A stretch of 64,000 bases of DNA from contig JAKSMU010000003.1 of the NCBI GenBank assembly GCA_024400455.1, forward strand, positions 124,001 to 188,000, in the 5' to 3' direction. Below are positions 37,863 through 46,461 of this stretch, one piece after another (the stretch's first letter is position 1; each line of letters starts with the position of its first letter). Under the pieces are notes generated by a model, which saw only the letters and a program-made list of their open reading frames with translations, searched no databases and had not been told where the DNA came from. The position numbers were made by a program, and so were the translations under genes. Source of the DNA: Bacteroidales bacterium (GTDB lineage Bacteria > Bacteroidota > Bacteroidia > Bacteroidales > F082).

Positions 37863-37892
37863 CAAATATAGTGATTTTTAGCGATTTCCAAA
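37863..37892 (-). promoter_or_regulatory. Promoter of the lysine fermentation operon
   Basis: Minus strand: TTTG (37889-37892), 18 bases, TATATTTG (37863-37870) followed by C. This is a near-perfect Bacteroidota promoter for the 15-gene run. The leader to the atoD ATG is about 45 bases and shows no obvious riboswitch fold. Confidence 0.7.
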
Positions 37893-37958
37893 CATTGTAT
37901 ATTATATTTTTAAAAGAGGTGCATAAAACCGCATGGAACAATGAGATATAAAAACAAA

Positions 37959-37980
37959 AAGAGCCGTCGCGACGGCTCTT
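37959..37980 (-). terminator. Intrinsic terminator after the sigma factor / small gene unit
   Basis: A perfect 22-bp palindrome (arms AAGAGCCGTCG and CGACGGCTCTT). On the minus strand it is followed by a T-rich run. It separates the 38004-38207 gene from the lysine operon promoter. Confidence 0.85.
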
Positions 37981-38003
37981 CAGATTACAAACTTACTTTG
38001 TTT

Positions 38004-38207
38004 TTAATTGTTTAGGATTTCCATTTTACCCATCAGTCGTGTCTCGACCGATTCGTATGCAGCGGCATATCCGAAGATGAAATTAAGCGCCTTGCTGCTT
38101 GGGTTTTGTCTTTTGCTTTCGGTTTGGAAAACTTCGCGGATTCCATCCACCAAAGCATCATTGTAAGTAAGTTCAAGGTTGCGCGTAGAGTTATTTGTCA
38201 TAGGCAT
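38004..38207 (-). CDS. Small conserved-looking protein next to the sigma factor
   Basis: 67 residues (65 if the second ATG at 38201 is used). Mostly helical and hydrophilic, with a central AALNF-like aromatic patch (KALNFIFGYAAAYESVE). No signal peptide or membrane span. I do not recognise it. It lies 75 bases downstream of the ECF sigma gene on the same strand, before a strong terminator, so it is probably co-transcribed. It lacks the length and membrane span of a FecR-type anti-sigma factor, but a small modulator role is conceivable. Confidence 0.6.
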   Translation of the reverse strand: MPMTNNSTRNLELTYNDALVDGIREVFQTESKRQNPSSKALNFIFGYAAAYESVETRLMGKMEILNN

Positions 38208-38282
38208 TGTTTAGGTTATACATGCCTTATAAACGCAACTCATCAACGCATATTGTATGAAATTCATTAATTTTTCAAAAAA

Positions 38283-38870
38283 TCAGTAAGCCAACGACAT
38301 CTGGTTGGTTTCCATCATCTTGCGGAGATTGATCAAGGCATAGCGCATACGGCCCAAAGCGGTGTTGATGCTCACATTGGTGATGTCGGCGATTTCCTTG
38401 AAACTCATGTCGTCGTAGATGCGCATACGCAACACTTCGCGTTGTTCAACGGGCAGATACTCAATCATTTTGCGCAGGTCGCTATGGATTTGGTCGTCAA
38501 TCATGCTCTGTTCCACCGACGGGTCGGAAATCGGCGCATTGTCGAGGAAATTGTAGTCTTCGCTCGACGATTCCACCGTCGGGATGCGGTTTTCCTTGCG
38601 GAAATGGTCGATGACCAGATTGTGCGAGATGCGCATGGCAAACTGCACGAATTTTCCCTCGTCCTTATACACGCCCGCCTTAATCGTGCGGATGATTTTC
38701 ACGAAGGTGTCCTGGAAAACATCATCGGCTAACTGCCTGTCTTTCACAAGCGTCATGATGTAAGAATAAACCTGTGCCTGGTAACGGCTAACCAACAATT
38801 CAAAACTTGCGAGATCTCCATTTCTGTAATTCTCGACAAGTTCTCTATCGCTTTTAATAACTTCGGACAT
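38283..38870 (-). CDS. RNA polymerase sigma-70 factor, ECF type
   Basis: 195 residues. Region 2 covers about 10-80 (LVSRYQAQVYSYIMTLV, then ADDVFQDTFVKI), and region 4 about 130-185, with a helix-turn-helix at MSFKEIADITNVSINTALGRMRYALINLRK. Regions 1 and 3 are missing, which defines an ECF-type factor. It directs RNA polymerase to a subset of promoters; the regulon cannot be read. No anti-sigma factor with membrane segment follows. A consensus housekeeping promoter precedes it at 38963-38992. Confidence 0.92.
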   Translation of the reverse strand: MSEVIKSDRELVENYRNGDLASFELLVSRYQAQVYSYIMTLVKDRQLADDVFQDTFVKIIRTIKAGVYKDEGKFVQFAMRISHNLVIDHFRKENRIPTVESSSEDYNFLDNAPISDPSVEQSMIDDQIHSDLRKMIEYLPVEQREVLRMRIYDDMSFKEIADITNVSINTALGRMRYALINLRKMMETNQMSLAY

Positions 38871-38962
38871 ACGGCCCCCTATTTTTATGCACTCTGTGCT
38901 TGTTTATAAAGGGTAAATATCTGTCGATAGCGTTTCTGTTTAGTTAGTAATGAAATTTGCTG

Positions 38963-38992
38963 CAAATATAGGGCTTAATTTTCAAATGTCAA
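38963..38992 (-). promoter_or_regulatory. Promoter of the sigma factor gene
   Basis: Minus strand: TTG (38990-38992), 19 bases, TATATTTG (38963-38970) followed by CAG. Good match to the Bacteroidota housekeeping consensus. Confidence 0.7.
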
Positions 38993-39081
38993 GTGATTTT
39001 GTGGATTTTTTCAAATATAGCAGCATTTTTTCAGCTTTTATTCATTATACTATGTTCACTATTTAGTTATCCAATTTTTCG

Positions 39082-39089
39082 TAACTTTG
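39082..39089 (+). promoter_or_regulatory. -7 box of uvrA
   Basis: TAACTTTG followed by CAG. It rules out the upstream in-frame ATG at 38993 and points to the TTG at 39110 as the start. Confidence 0.6.
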
Positions 39090-39109
39090 CAGTTTCAAAT
39101 TTTACGGTT

Positions 39110-41920
39110 TTGGAAGCAAAAGGAACATCCTATATTGATATTCGGAATGCGAATGTCAACAATTTGAAGAACCTGAGCCTGAAAATCCCTAAGAACCAGT
39201 TGGTTGTCATTACAGGACTTTCGGGATCGGGCAAGTCGTCGTTGGCTTTCGACACCTTGTATGCCGAAGGTCAGCGCCGTTATGTGGAGAGTCTGAGTGC
39301 CTACGCGCGGCAGTTTATGGGCCGACTGAACAAGCCCGATGTGGAAAGCATCAAAGGCATGTCGCCCGCCATCGCCATCGAGCAAAAGGTCAACACGCAC
39401 AACCCGCGCTCCACAGTGGGCACAAGCACAGAGATTTACGAATTTCTGAAACTGCTTTTCGCCCGAATTGGCAAGACCTACTCCCCCATTTCCGGCAAAC
39501 TGGTCAAAAAGCACCAGGTGATGGACGTGGTGAATTTCATCATGGCCTTGGAAAAAGGCACGGTGGTTTACATTGCGGCGCCGCTGCTGCTGCCCGAAAA
39601 CCGCACGCTTGCCGAACACCTCAACATTCTCATGCAGCAAGGGTTTTACCGGATTCTTGTCAATGGCGAAGTCGTTAAGATTGAGGATTTTATCGACAGC
39701 AAGAAGAAAGTCGCACCAAAGAATGTGAAACTGATGATTGATCGCGTGCGCGTCAACGAAAACATTCAGGATGAACTTGGACGGATTTCCGATTCCGTGC
39801 AGACCGCCTTCTACGAAGGTAAGGAATGTTGCCAAATCATCTACGAAATTAATGGCGAGCGTAAAACCATCGATTTTTCGTCGCGTTTTGAGGCCGACGG
39901 CATCGTTTTTGAGCCGCCGACCACCAATCTCTTTGCTTTCAACAATCCTTTCGGCGCCTGCCCTACCTGTCAGGGTTTCGGCAGCGTAATCGGCATCGAT
40001 CCCGAACTCGTTTTTCCTAACAAAAGCCTTTCCGTTTACGACAACGCCGTGGCCTGCTGGCGAGGCGAAAAAATGAGCGAATGGAAAGACGCTTTCATCC
40101 GCGCAACGAGTCATTTTGATTTCCCGATTCACAAGCCGTATTTTGAACTTAGCGATGCACAAAAGGAATTGCTTTGGACCGGAAACCAATATTTCGAAGG
40201 CATCAACGCTTTCTTTGAATACGTTGAATCACAATCATTTAAGATACAATATCGTGTCATGCTTTCGCGCTATCGCGGAAAAACGGTCTGCCCTGAATGT
40301 CACGGCACACGACTGAAAAAAGAGGCGCAATATGTGAAAGTCGGCGGCAAGAGCATCACCGATTTGGTGCTGATGCCTTTGGACGAACTGAAACACTTTT
40401 TCGACACCCTGAAATTAGACGAAACCGACCTTCAGATTGCCAACCGCCTTTTGATTGAAATCAACAACCGCCTTGATTTTCTGATAGATGTAGGTCTGAG
40501 TTACCTGACTTTGAACCGACTTTCAAACTCACTTTCGGGCGGCGAATCGCAGCGCATCAATCTGGCAACTTCGTTAGGCAGCAGTCTTGTCGGTTCCACT
40601 TACATTTTAGACGAGCCAAGCATCGGACTTCATTCGCGTGACACTGAGCGACTTATCACCGTATTAAAGCGTTTGCGCGACATTGGCAACACGGTCATTG
40701 TCGTCGAACATGACGAGGAAATCATCCGCAACGCCGACCAAATCATCGACATTGGTCCAAAGGCCGGCAATTTTGGCGGAAAATTAGTGTTTCAGGGCGA
40801 TTTGAAGGATTTGGAGCAATGCCCGGAAAGCCTGACGGCACAATACATGACGGGCAAAATGGAAATCCCGATGCCAAAACACCGCCGCAATTCGAGCAAC
40901 AGCATCATTATTAAAGGTGCGACGCAACATAATCTGAAAAACATCACGGTGAAATTTCCGCTAAATACGATAACCGTCATTACAGGCGTGAGCGGTTCGG
41001 GAAAATCCACTTTGGTGAAAGACATTCTTTATCCCGCCATGAAACGGCAATTGGGCGACAATGTGGAACGCTGCGGCAGTTTCGGCACCTTGGAAGGCAA
41101 CTTGAATCTCATACAAGCCGTTGAGTTTGTCGACCAGAATCCAATTGGAAAATCATCTCGCTCAAATCCTGTGACTTACCTCAAGGCATTTGATGAAATA
41201 CGTCAACTATTTGCCGACCAGAAACTGGCCAAATTGAGAGGTGTCAAGCCATCATTTTTCTCGTTCAATGTCCCCGGCGGACGTTGCGACGAATGTGAAG
41301 GCGAAGGTGTTACGAAGATTGAAATGCAATTCATGGCAGATGTGTATCTGCCTTGCGAATCGTGCCACGGAGCGCGTTACAAGGAAGAGGTTCTGGAGAT
41401 AAAATATGACGGAAAAAACATTTCCGACATTCTCGAAATGAGTATAGATGAGGCAATTACGTTCTTTGCCGAGTCGAGCGAAAAGAATACGCCCGTGGTG
41501 GGCAGAATCCTCTCGCGACTGAAACCCTTGCAAGAAGTCGGATTGGGCTATCTGAAATTGGGGCAGTCGTCAAGTTCGCTTTCTGGCGGCGAAGCGCAGC
41601 GTGTCAAGTTGGCCTATTTCCTTATCAAAGGACAGGTTGAGAAACCTACCTTGTTCATCTTCGACGAACCCACAACTGGCCTTCATTTCCACGATGTCAA
41701 CAAGCTGTTAGAATCGTTTAACGCGCTCATTCTCAACGGTCATTCCATCATTATCATTGAACACAATCTTGATGTCATCAAGTCGGCAGACTGGGTGATT
41801 GATCTTGGTCCTGAAGGTGGAAACAATGGCGGAAACATTGTCTTTGAAGGCACGCCTGAAGATTTAGCAAAATGCAAGAAATCATACACCGGACAAGCCT
41901 TGAAAGATAAATTCAAATAG
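39110..41920 (+). CDS. uvrA: Excinuclease ABC subunit A
   Basis: 936 residues from a TTG at 39110, chosen because a promoter lies at 39082 and homology to UvrA begins a few residues later (YIDIRNANVNNLKN). The open frame reaches 38993 but that part is AT-rich and unlike UvrA. Two ABC ATPase halves: Walker A GLSGSGKSS and GVSGSGKST; ABC signatures LSGGESQR and LSGGEAQR. Four CxxC zinc knuckles appear (CPTC, CPEC, CDEC, CESC). It scans DNA for bulky damage and loads UvrB in nucleotide excision repair. Confidence 0.95.
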   Translation: MEAKGTSYIDIRNANVNNLKNLSLKIPKNQLVVITGLSGSGKSSLAFDTLYAEGQRRYVESLSAYARQFMGRLNKPDVESIKGMSPAIAIEQKVNTHNPRSTVGTSTEIYEFLKLLFARIGKTYSPISGKLVKKHQVMDVVNFIMALEKGTVVYIAAPLLLPENRTLAEHLNILMQQGFYRILVNGEVVKIEDFIDSKKKVAPKNVKLMIDRVRVNENIQDELGRISDSVQTAFYEGKECCQIIYEINGERKTIDFSSRFEADGIVFEPPTTNLFAFNNPFGACPTCQGFGSVIGIDPELVFPNKSLSVYDNAVACWRGEKMSEWKDAFIRATSHFDFPIHKPYFELSDAQKELLWTGNQYFEGINAFFEYVESQSFKIQYRVMLSRYRGKTVCPECHGTRLKKEAQYVKVGGKSITDLVLMPLDELKHFFDTLKLDETDLQIANRLLIEINNRLDFLIDVGLSYLTLNRLSNSLSGGESQRINLATSLGSSLVGSTYILDEPSIGLHSRDTERLITVLKRLRDIGNTVIVVEHDEEIIRNADQIIDIGPKAGNFGGKLVFQGDLKDLEQCPESLTAQYMTGKMEIPMPKHRRNSSNSIIIKGATQHNLKNITVKFPLNTITVITGVSGSGKSTLVKDILYPAMKRQLGDNVERCGSFGTLEGNLNLIQAVEFVDQNPIGKSSRSNPVTYLKAFDEIRQLFADQKLAKLRGVKPSFFSFNVPGGRCDECEGEGVTKIEMQFMADVYLPCESCHGARYKEEVLEIKYDGKNISDILEMSIDEAITFFAESSEKNTPVVGRILSRLKPLQEVGLGYLKLGQSSSSLSGGEAQRVKLAYFLIKGQVEKPTLFIFDEPTTGLHFHDVNKLLESFNALILNGHSIIIIEHNLDVIKSADWVIDLGPEGGNNGGNIVFEGTPEDLAKCKKSYTGQALKDKFK

Positions 41921-41961
41921 ATAAAGAAACTTGTTAAATAACGAGTTGTAACTTTTTGATA

Positions 41962-42741
41962 ATGAACAGAATTTACTTACTTGATAACGAGCATCCTTTC
42001 TTTCCTTCGGCGGAAAAAGCAAACAAGGACGGTCTGTTGGCTTTTGGTGGTGATTTGTCAGCAGAAAGACTTGTGGTGGCCTACGCTAATGGCATTTTCC
42101 CGTGGTACAATGACGATGAGCCTATACTTTGGTGGTCACTCGACCCACGTCTCGTCATCCGTCCGGGCGAGATGAAGATTTCCAAATCGTTGAAACACAC
42201 CATAAAATCAGGCAAATTCGAATGTAGAATCGACACCAATTTCCGCAGCGTCATGGAACATTGCGCCAACACCCCACGAGAAGGACAAGATGGCACTTGG
42301 ATTTTGGATGAAATGATTGAGGCCTACTGCAATTTGCATCAACGCGGTTTGGCACATTCATTTGAGACGTATTGCAATGGTGAACTTGTCGGCGGACTTT
42401 ACGGCGTTTCAATTGGTAAGATTTTCTGTGGCGAATCGATGTTCCATACGGTTACCGATGCCTCAAAAGTGGCTTTTCATTACCTTCACAAATTCCTTCA
42501 ACTGAATGGATTTAAGCTGATTGATTGTCAGCAAGAAACAAAACACTTAGTAAGCCTTGGAGCCTACACAATTCCGAGAAGCGAGTACTTGAAAGAACTG
42601 GAAGAACTAGTCAGCGAACCGACCTTAGTTGGCAATTGGGGAACTGGCGATGTTGAGGAATTTAACATCAAAATCGCATCACCTGAAAAGCTCAAATTCG
42701 TGGTTTACGACATGGATTCTGACACTTATTTTGACGATTGA
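41962..42741 (+). CDS. aat: Leucyl/phenylalanyl-tRNA--protein transferase
   Basis: 259 residues from the ATG at 41962 (a TTG at 41956 is in frame). Family blocks: GLLAFGGDLSAERL, YANGIFPWYNDDEPILWWSLDPR, GTWILDEM, AHSFETY, GGLYGVSIGKIFCGESMF and LIDCQQETKHLVSLGA. It adds Leu or Phe to N-terminal Arg or Lys of proteins, marking them for ClpS/ClpAP in the N-end rule route. It follows uvrA by 41 bases. Confidence 0.95.
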   Translation: MNRIYLLDNEHPFFPSAEKANKDGLLAFGGDLSAERLVVAYANGIFPWYNDDEPILWWSLDPRLVIRPGEMKISKSLKHTIKSGKFECRIDTNFRSVMEHCANTPREGQDGTWILDEMIEAYCNLHQRGLAHSFETYCNGELVGGLYGVSIGKIFCGESMFHTVTDASKVAFHYLHKFLQLNGFKLIDCQQETKHLVSLGAYTIPRSEYLKELEELVSEPTLVGNWGTGDVEEFNIKIASPEKLKFVVYDMDSDTYFDD

Positions 42742-42798
42742 CAAATCGAGCCTCTTTGATGCAACAAATTAGGACGAAAACAATTTTCTTTAAAGGAA

Positions 42799-42828
42799 TT
42801 GGGATTTAAAACAGCTTTTGTATGTTTG
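42799..42828 (+). promoter_or_regulatory. Promoter of the beta-lactamase gene
   Basis: TTG (42799-42801), 19 bases, TATGTTTG (42821-42828) followed by CC. Fits the consensus exactly. The ATG at 42822 lies inside the -7 box and so cannot be the start. Confidence 0.75.
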
Positions 42829-42875
42829 CCATCAGAAAACAATCTTTAACTTTTTCATTTAATAACGCAATCCCT

Positions 42876-43706
42876 ATGAGACGAATTATCCTTCCAATTA
42901 TGTTGCTGTTCATAGCATCTGCCACTTTCGCCCAAGACAACTCGGTCGCGACGGTTTCCGCTTACATAATTGACAATCAAAAAAGTGTCGGCATATACGA
43001 AGATTCGCTTTGTCCCCTTTTCAGTGTCGTCAAGTTTCCTCAGGCTATTTATGTTGCACACTGTCTGAGCGAATCCGGTTTGTCACTTGATGACAAAGTG
43101 ACAGTTAGGAAACGTTGTTTGATGAAGGATACATGGTCGCCAATGCTGAATGATTTCAAGTGGCGCCGTAAGTTTTCGTATGCGGAATTGTTGCGCTTGT
43201 CGCTTCAGGAGAGCGACAACAACGCCTGCGACCTGCTTTTCGATGCCTTCGGTAGTCCAAAAGAAGTCGAAAAGTATATGGAAAGCCTCGGCTTTGGCGA
43301 TATCAAAATCGCAAAAACCGAACGACAGATGATGACTGATAGGTCGGTTGCCGCATTAAATGCAGCAAGTCCCAAAGCGATGGCTTATCTGCTTCAGTGG
43401 TTCTTTGATCACCGCAACGACGACGCATATCTTGCTTTTGTTTGGCAACTCATGTCGGAATGTAAGACGGGGACCTCTCGCCTGCCCTCCGTTATATCCG
43501 ATGGCGACAGCATCATTCACAAGACAGGAACTGGATTCAGCACCGAAAAGGGTGTATCAGCCATCAACGATGCGGGAATCATCATGCATCCCGACGGAAG
43601 CCATTGTATTGCCGTGGTTTTCGTCCTCAATCATCCCGAAGGGACGGCTGCTGCTGAAAAACTATTGGCAGAAACAGTTCGAAGACTATTCAAAGAGTTT
43701 CAATAA
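42876..43706 (+). CDS. Class A beta-lactamase, subclass A2-like (Bacteroidota type)
   Basis: 276 residues from the ATG at 42876. Signal peptide ends at FAQ (about residue 20). All class A active-site motifs are present: Ser50-x-x-Lys53 (SVVK), SDN (113-115), a candidate omega-loop Glu149 in KTERQM, and KTG (216-218). The segment FKFxQA after the serine and the TExxM omega loop resemble the CfxA/CblA/PER group. It should hydrolyse beta-lactams in the periplasm; a peptidoglycan-related role cannot be excluded. Base composition is like its neighbours and no mobile element is nearby, so it looks chromosomal and native. Confidence 0.85.
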   Translation: MRRIILPIMLLFIASATFAQDNSVATVSAYIIDNQKSVGIYEDSLCPLFSVVKFPQAIYVAHCLSESGLSLDDKVTVRKRCLMKDTWSPMLNDFKWRRKFSYAELLRLSLQESDNNACDLLFDAFGSPKEVEKYMESLGFGDIKIAKTERQMMTDRSVAALNAASPKAMAYLLQWFFDHRNDDAYLAFVWQLMSECKTGTSRLPSVISDGDSIIHKTGTGFSTEKGVSAINDAGIIMHPDGSHCIAVVFVLNHPEGTAAAEKLLAETVRRLFKEFQ

Positions 43707-43724
43707 AGCATACGTGACTTCGGT

Positions 43725-45038
43725 TTACCAAACGGTAACCTTTTTCACAATTATTCCGCTTTCGGTCGTGATTTTCACGAAATAAACGCCCTTTGCCAAA
43801 CCGTCGATCGGCAAATCAAATGATTTTTCAGTAGTTTCATTGCTGAAAACCAGCATTCCGTTTGCATTATAGATTGACAACGACAAAATCTTTTCCGACG
43901 ACACGACATGCAACACATCGGTGACTGGATTCGGAAAGACATTACAATTAGGCTGGGTCATTTCGTTGACTGAATGTGAATTACGAATCCATATGTCTGC
44001 GCCATTATCGGAGGCAATCATCGGATAGTTCGTCGACACGACACGTACGCGATAATGATTACCTTCGGCATTATCGGGCAAGGTCACCACCATGCTGCCG
44101 CTTTGGTTAGCCACTACCCTACCTAATTCCGTCGGATTGGAAAAACCGCCCTGTGAATCAGACAATTGCGCTATGATTTGATTTGGCGCGGCATTTAAGT
44201 TCTCAGCGGACATGGTTCCCGTCATGGTGAAAGAGACTGTCATGGTTTCGCCTGCTTCATATTGCAATGATGGCAATAGAGCGGTTTGCAAAGACGGATT
44301 GTAAATCAACAGGATGTCATCAATGAACATATCGTCATCAGTGCTGCCTTGACCAGGAGTTGCATTTGTCGTAATGGTGAACAACAGATACTTTACGTCG
44401 TTGCAAGGCCCATTTTTCTGGAAAGGTACAGAGATTCTGCGCCAAATCATGTCGCCTCCCGCTTGTGCCGTGCGTTGAAACTCCGTCATAGCCGTAGCGA
44501 CAAGCTTGTCCTCAGGTTCTTCTGTCCCGTTTGCCAGGAACTTGTAGTCGGCATCGCCATGTACAGCAGCGTGAATCTGAGCATTTTGTGATGCTGATGC
44601 ACTGCGGAAACATACCCAAACTGATATTGAATCGGGACAAACGTTCATGGGCGTGTTGAAGCGTTCGTCGGAGCGCTGCGTGTAGTTGTAGTTGCCGCTT
44701 CCTGTGGCCGACATGCTGCCAGCATTCATTCTGCCGTTGGTCAGGTTGCCGTTTGCGGTAACGCCTAATACGGAGTTGGGCCATATTCTGACACTCTTTT
44801 GTCCAGCAGAACCGGTCCGGACTTGTGATGATGCTTCAATCTGTTTAGAAAGGAATCCTGAAAATGTGCCGGATGCCGACATGGTAGAATGCCAATGTAC
44901 AGGTTCATAAGAAGAACTGCTTGATCCGAAATTGGCCCATTCTTCGAATCCGCGGTTGGCAAACTGATCACCGTATTGGGCAAAAGCTTGTGAAAAAGCC
45001 AATGATAAAACAAAGAATAAAATGAGTATTTTTTTCAT
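43725..45038 (-). CDS. T9SS-sorted secreted protein with PCMD-like domain
   Basis: 437 residues. Signal peptide to about residue 20 (AFAQ). The N-terminal 240 residues (NRGFEEWAN, EPVHWHST, later DDMFIDDILLIYNP) resemble PCMD-type jelly-roll carbohydrate-associated domains of Bacteroidota. A beta-sandwich linker follows (about 250-360). The last 75 residues (VFPNPVTDVLHV to KKVTVW) are a T9SS type A sorting domain, so it is exported and probably surface-anchored. It is convergent with the beta-lactamase gene (18 bases apart). Confidence 0.75.
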   Translation of the reverse strand: MKKILILFFVLSLAFSQAFAQYGDQFANRGFEEWANFGSSSSSYEPVHWHSTMSASGTFSGFLSKQIEASSQVRTGSAGQKSVRIWPNSVLGVTANGNLTNGRMNAGSMSATGSGNYNYTQRSDERFNTPMNVCPDSISVWVCFRSASASQNAQIHAAVHGDADYKFLANGTEEPEDKLVATAMTEFQRTAQAGGDMIWRRISVPFQKNGPCNDVKYLLFTITTNATPGQGSTDDDMFIDDILLIYNPSLQTALLPSLQYEAGETMTVSFTMTGTMSAENLNAAPNQIIAQLSDSQGGFSNPTELGRVVANQSGSMVVTLPDNAEGNHYRVRVVSTNYPMIASDNGADIWIRNSHSVNEMTQPNCNVFPNPVTDVLHVVSSEKILSLSIYNANGMLVFSNETTEKSFDLPIDGLAKGVYFVKITTESGIIVKKVTVW

Positions 45039-45128
45039 GATTGTTCAATGATTATTATAAAAATTAAAATGTTCAGAATATCGCTTTTTGAATACAAAAT
45101 TCACTCATCATCCCCATATAAAAAGCAC

Positions 45129-45156
45129 AGAAGGAACAGCTTTCGCCGTTCCTTCT
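45129..45156 (-). terminator. Terminator of the YegP-like gene
   Basis: A 9-bp stem (45129-45137 with 45148-45156) and a 10-base loop. A T5 tract lies just beyond the stem on the minus strand. It sits directly after the 45179 stop. Confidence 0.7.
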
Positions 45157-45178
45157 TGTTTTGTTGGTAATAAAAGCA

Positions 45179-45517
45179 TTATGCTTCTTCGGTCAAATCA
45201 ACGATAGCAGCTTCTGGCGCATTCTTCATGACTGAAGCAATACCATTGTTCATTGTAACTTCGCTAGCATACATCTGGCTTGAGCCGATGACCTGGCCGT
45301 TGGTAGCCATAAGGTTGAAGAATGGTTTGCCGTTAGCAGCGACTTTCTTTTCGAAGCGAGCTTCGGTCTGAGCGTTTTTCTTTACTGATTCGACGCCGTT
45401 GAGGCATGAAGCCTTGGTTTTGTAACCCTGGCTGGTGAGGATGACTTGGCCATTGGTAGCCTTCAGATTGAATTGGAATTCACCATTCTTTCTGGTTGTG
45501 ATTTCAAATTTACCCAT
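45179..45517 (-). CDS. YegP/DUF1508 family protein
   Basis: 112 residues composed of two about 48-residue repeats, each with a FxFNLxATNGQVIxxSQ core (18-34 and 66-82) followed by an NGxxSVxKNA helix. This is the DUF1508 (YegP/UPF0339) fold, a small cytoplasmic domain of unknown function. Such genes are often highly expressed; here a good promoter, a strong terminator and a monocistronic layout agree with that. Confidence 0.9.
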   Translation of the reverse strand: MGKFEITTRKNGEFQFNLKATNGQVILTSQGYKTKASCLNGVESVKKNAQTEARFEKKVAANGKPFFNLMATNGQVIGSSQMYASEVTMNNGIASVMKNAPEAAIVDLTEEA

Positions 45518-45549
45518 GATATTTCTGTTTTTCTATTGAGTTTAGGCTG

Positions 45550-45578
45550 CAAATATATGGTTTTTATCAAAATAACAA
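45550..45578 (-). promoter_or_regulatory. Promoter of the YegP-like gene
   Basis: Minus strand: TTG (45576-45578), 18 bases, TATATTTG (45550-45557) followed by CAG. Confidence 0.65.
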
Positions 45579-45744
45579 TCTAATTGCTCGATTTTTTTAA
45601 TTTTCAAGGATGGTCTCGAGTATTAAAAATTTAGCAAAGTAAGTTACTTCCCTTCCGGCCATCCTTACTCAAAAGACATGACTGAAACACGCCTCGCAGC
45701 AATTGTCACAGCGATAGCCCGAGCCAAAGATTAACGGCAGATAG

Positions 45745-46170
45745 TTATTGCACTTTTTCAAAAATTTCTTCTCTGGAATCATCCAAGTCGAAACGGAGAA
45801 GATGGATTTCTGTTGCCGTGGTGCTTCCTGGTACTCCCATTCCGAAAACTTGCTCTGCATTATCGCCATCTCTTGAAATGGAAAATCGTTCTGCCGCATC
45901 ATAGCGCCAGTTTTTATGATCAAACAAGAAAACATAAGTTCCCTTGCCCTGCAAGTCAACCGCATCCATTCCTTCGGCAAAATGCCACGATACGCTGTTT
46001 CCATCCCCATTAAAAACCATGGTGTCGTTTCCACATACAAAAACGCCGTCATGCGGTTCTGGCCAAGGCTGGTCGGCTAGCGGAGGACGGTTATTCCGCA
46101 AGCAACTGGCACACGACAGAAAGCTTGTCACGACTGTCAGGACCGCAATTACAAGGCTTATTCTTTTCAT
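45745..46170 (-). CDS. Small predicted lipoprotein, unknown function
   Basis: 141 residues. The N-terminus (MKRISLVIAVLTVVTSFLSC) is a lipoprotein signal; a second Cys follows two residues after the first candidate. The rest is short beta-strands with acidic and aromatic residues and looks like a soluble beta-barrel or sandwich. I do not recognise a family. A TATTTTTG box at 46229-46236 is a plausible promoter. An overlapping frame (45669-46052) is open on the same strand but lacks a signal peptide; I judge it a shadow. Confidence 0.6.
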   Translation of the reverse strand: MKRISLVIAVLTVVTSFLSCASCLRNNRPPLADQPWPEPHDGVFVCGNDTMVFNGDGNSVSWHFAEGMDAVDLQGKGTYVFLFDHKNWRYDAAERFSISRDGDNAEQVFGMGVPGSTTATEIHLLRFDLDDSREEIFEKVQ

Positions 46171-46228
46171 ACGATGATTTTTTTAAGTTTAAAATAAGTT
46201 CAATAATAATTATCAAGCATTACACACG

Positions 46229-46236
46229 CAAAAATA
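46229..46236 (-). promoter_or_regulatory. -7 box of the small lipoprotein gene
   Basis: TATTTTTG followed by CG on the minus strand, about 60 bases before the ATG. The gap 46171-46341 holds this and the divergent box at 46309. Confidence 0.45.
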
Positions 46237-46308
46237 CAAATATTTCAGTTCTATTCTCACCTTACCATTTCATTTGAGGGGAAATAATTTGTCAATTCAT
46301 ATTTTTTT

Positions 46309-46316
46309 TATTTTTG
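46309..46316 (+). promoter_or_regulatory. -7 box before the zinc-ribbon genes
   Basis: TATTTTTG followed by CG, with a TTTG box 17 bases upstream (46288-46291). Confidence 0.5.
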
Positions 46317-46341
46317 CGCTGAATAATCAAAAATTAACATC

Positions 46342-46461
46342 ATGGCATTTTGTAGAAATTGCGGTAACGAACAAGCATCTGCCAAAATCTTTCAATGTCA
46401 TGAAAAAAGACTAGATGCGGGCTTCTGGCCATTATGTGGTTTTGAATCATGCAAGGTTTGA
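46342..46461 (+). pseudogene. Decayed zinc-ribbon ORF
   Basis: A 39-codon frame starting MAFCRNCGNEQ, the usual opening of Bacteroidota zinc-ribbon membrane proteins. The expected second Cys pair is degraded and the frame stops early. After the stop, until 46600, scattered traces remain (for example a CGKC read at about 46550). It is either a tiny gene or, more likely, the remains of a paralogue of the intact zinc-ribbon gene that follows. It still has a promoter box. Confidence 0.5.

Noticed and set aside
39095..40189. A 364-codon open frame antisense to uvrA
   Set aside because: It overlaps a certain gene, shows no domain motif and starts inside the uvrA promoter region. Long antisense frames are common over GC-biased codons.
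45606..45666. Inverted repeat AAGGATGG/CCATCCTT with a 45-base loop
   Set aside because: The loop is long and there is no T tract; too weak to call a terminator or RNA gene.
45669..46052. Alternative minus-strand frame ending in a Cys-rich stretch (CDNCCEACF)
   Set aside because: It overlaps the 45745-46170 lipoprotein in another frame and lacks a signal peptide or good start. The Cys-rich end is curious but not enough to call a gene.
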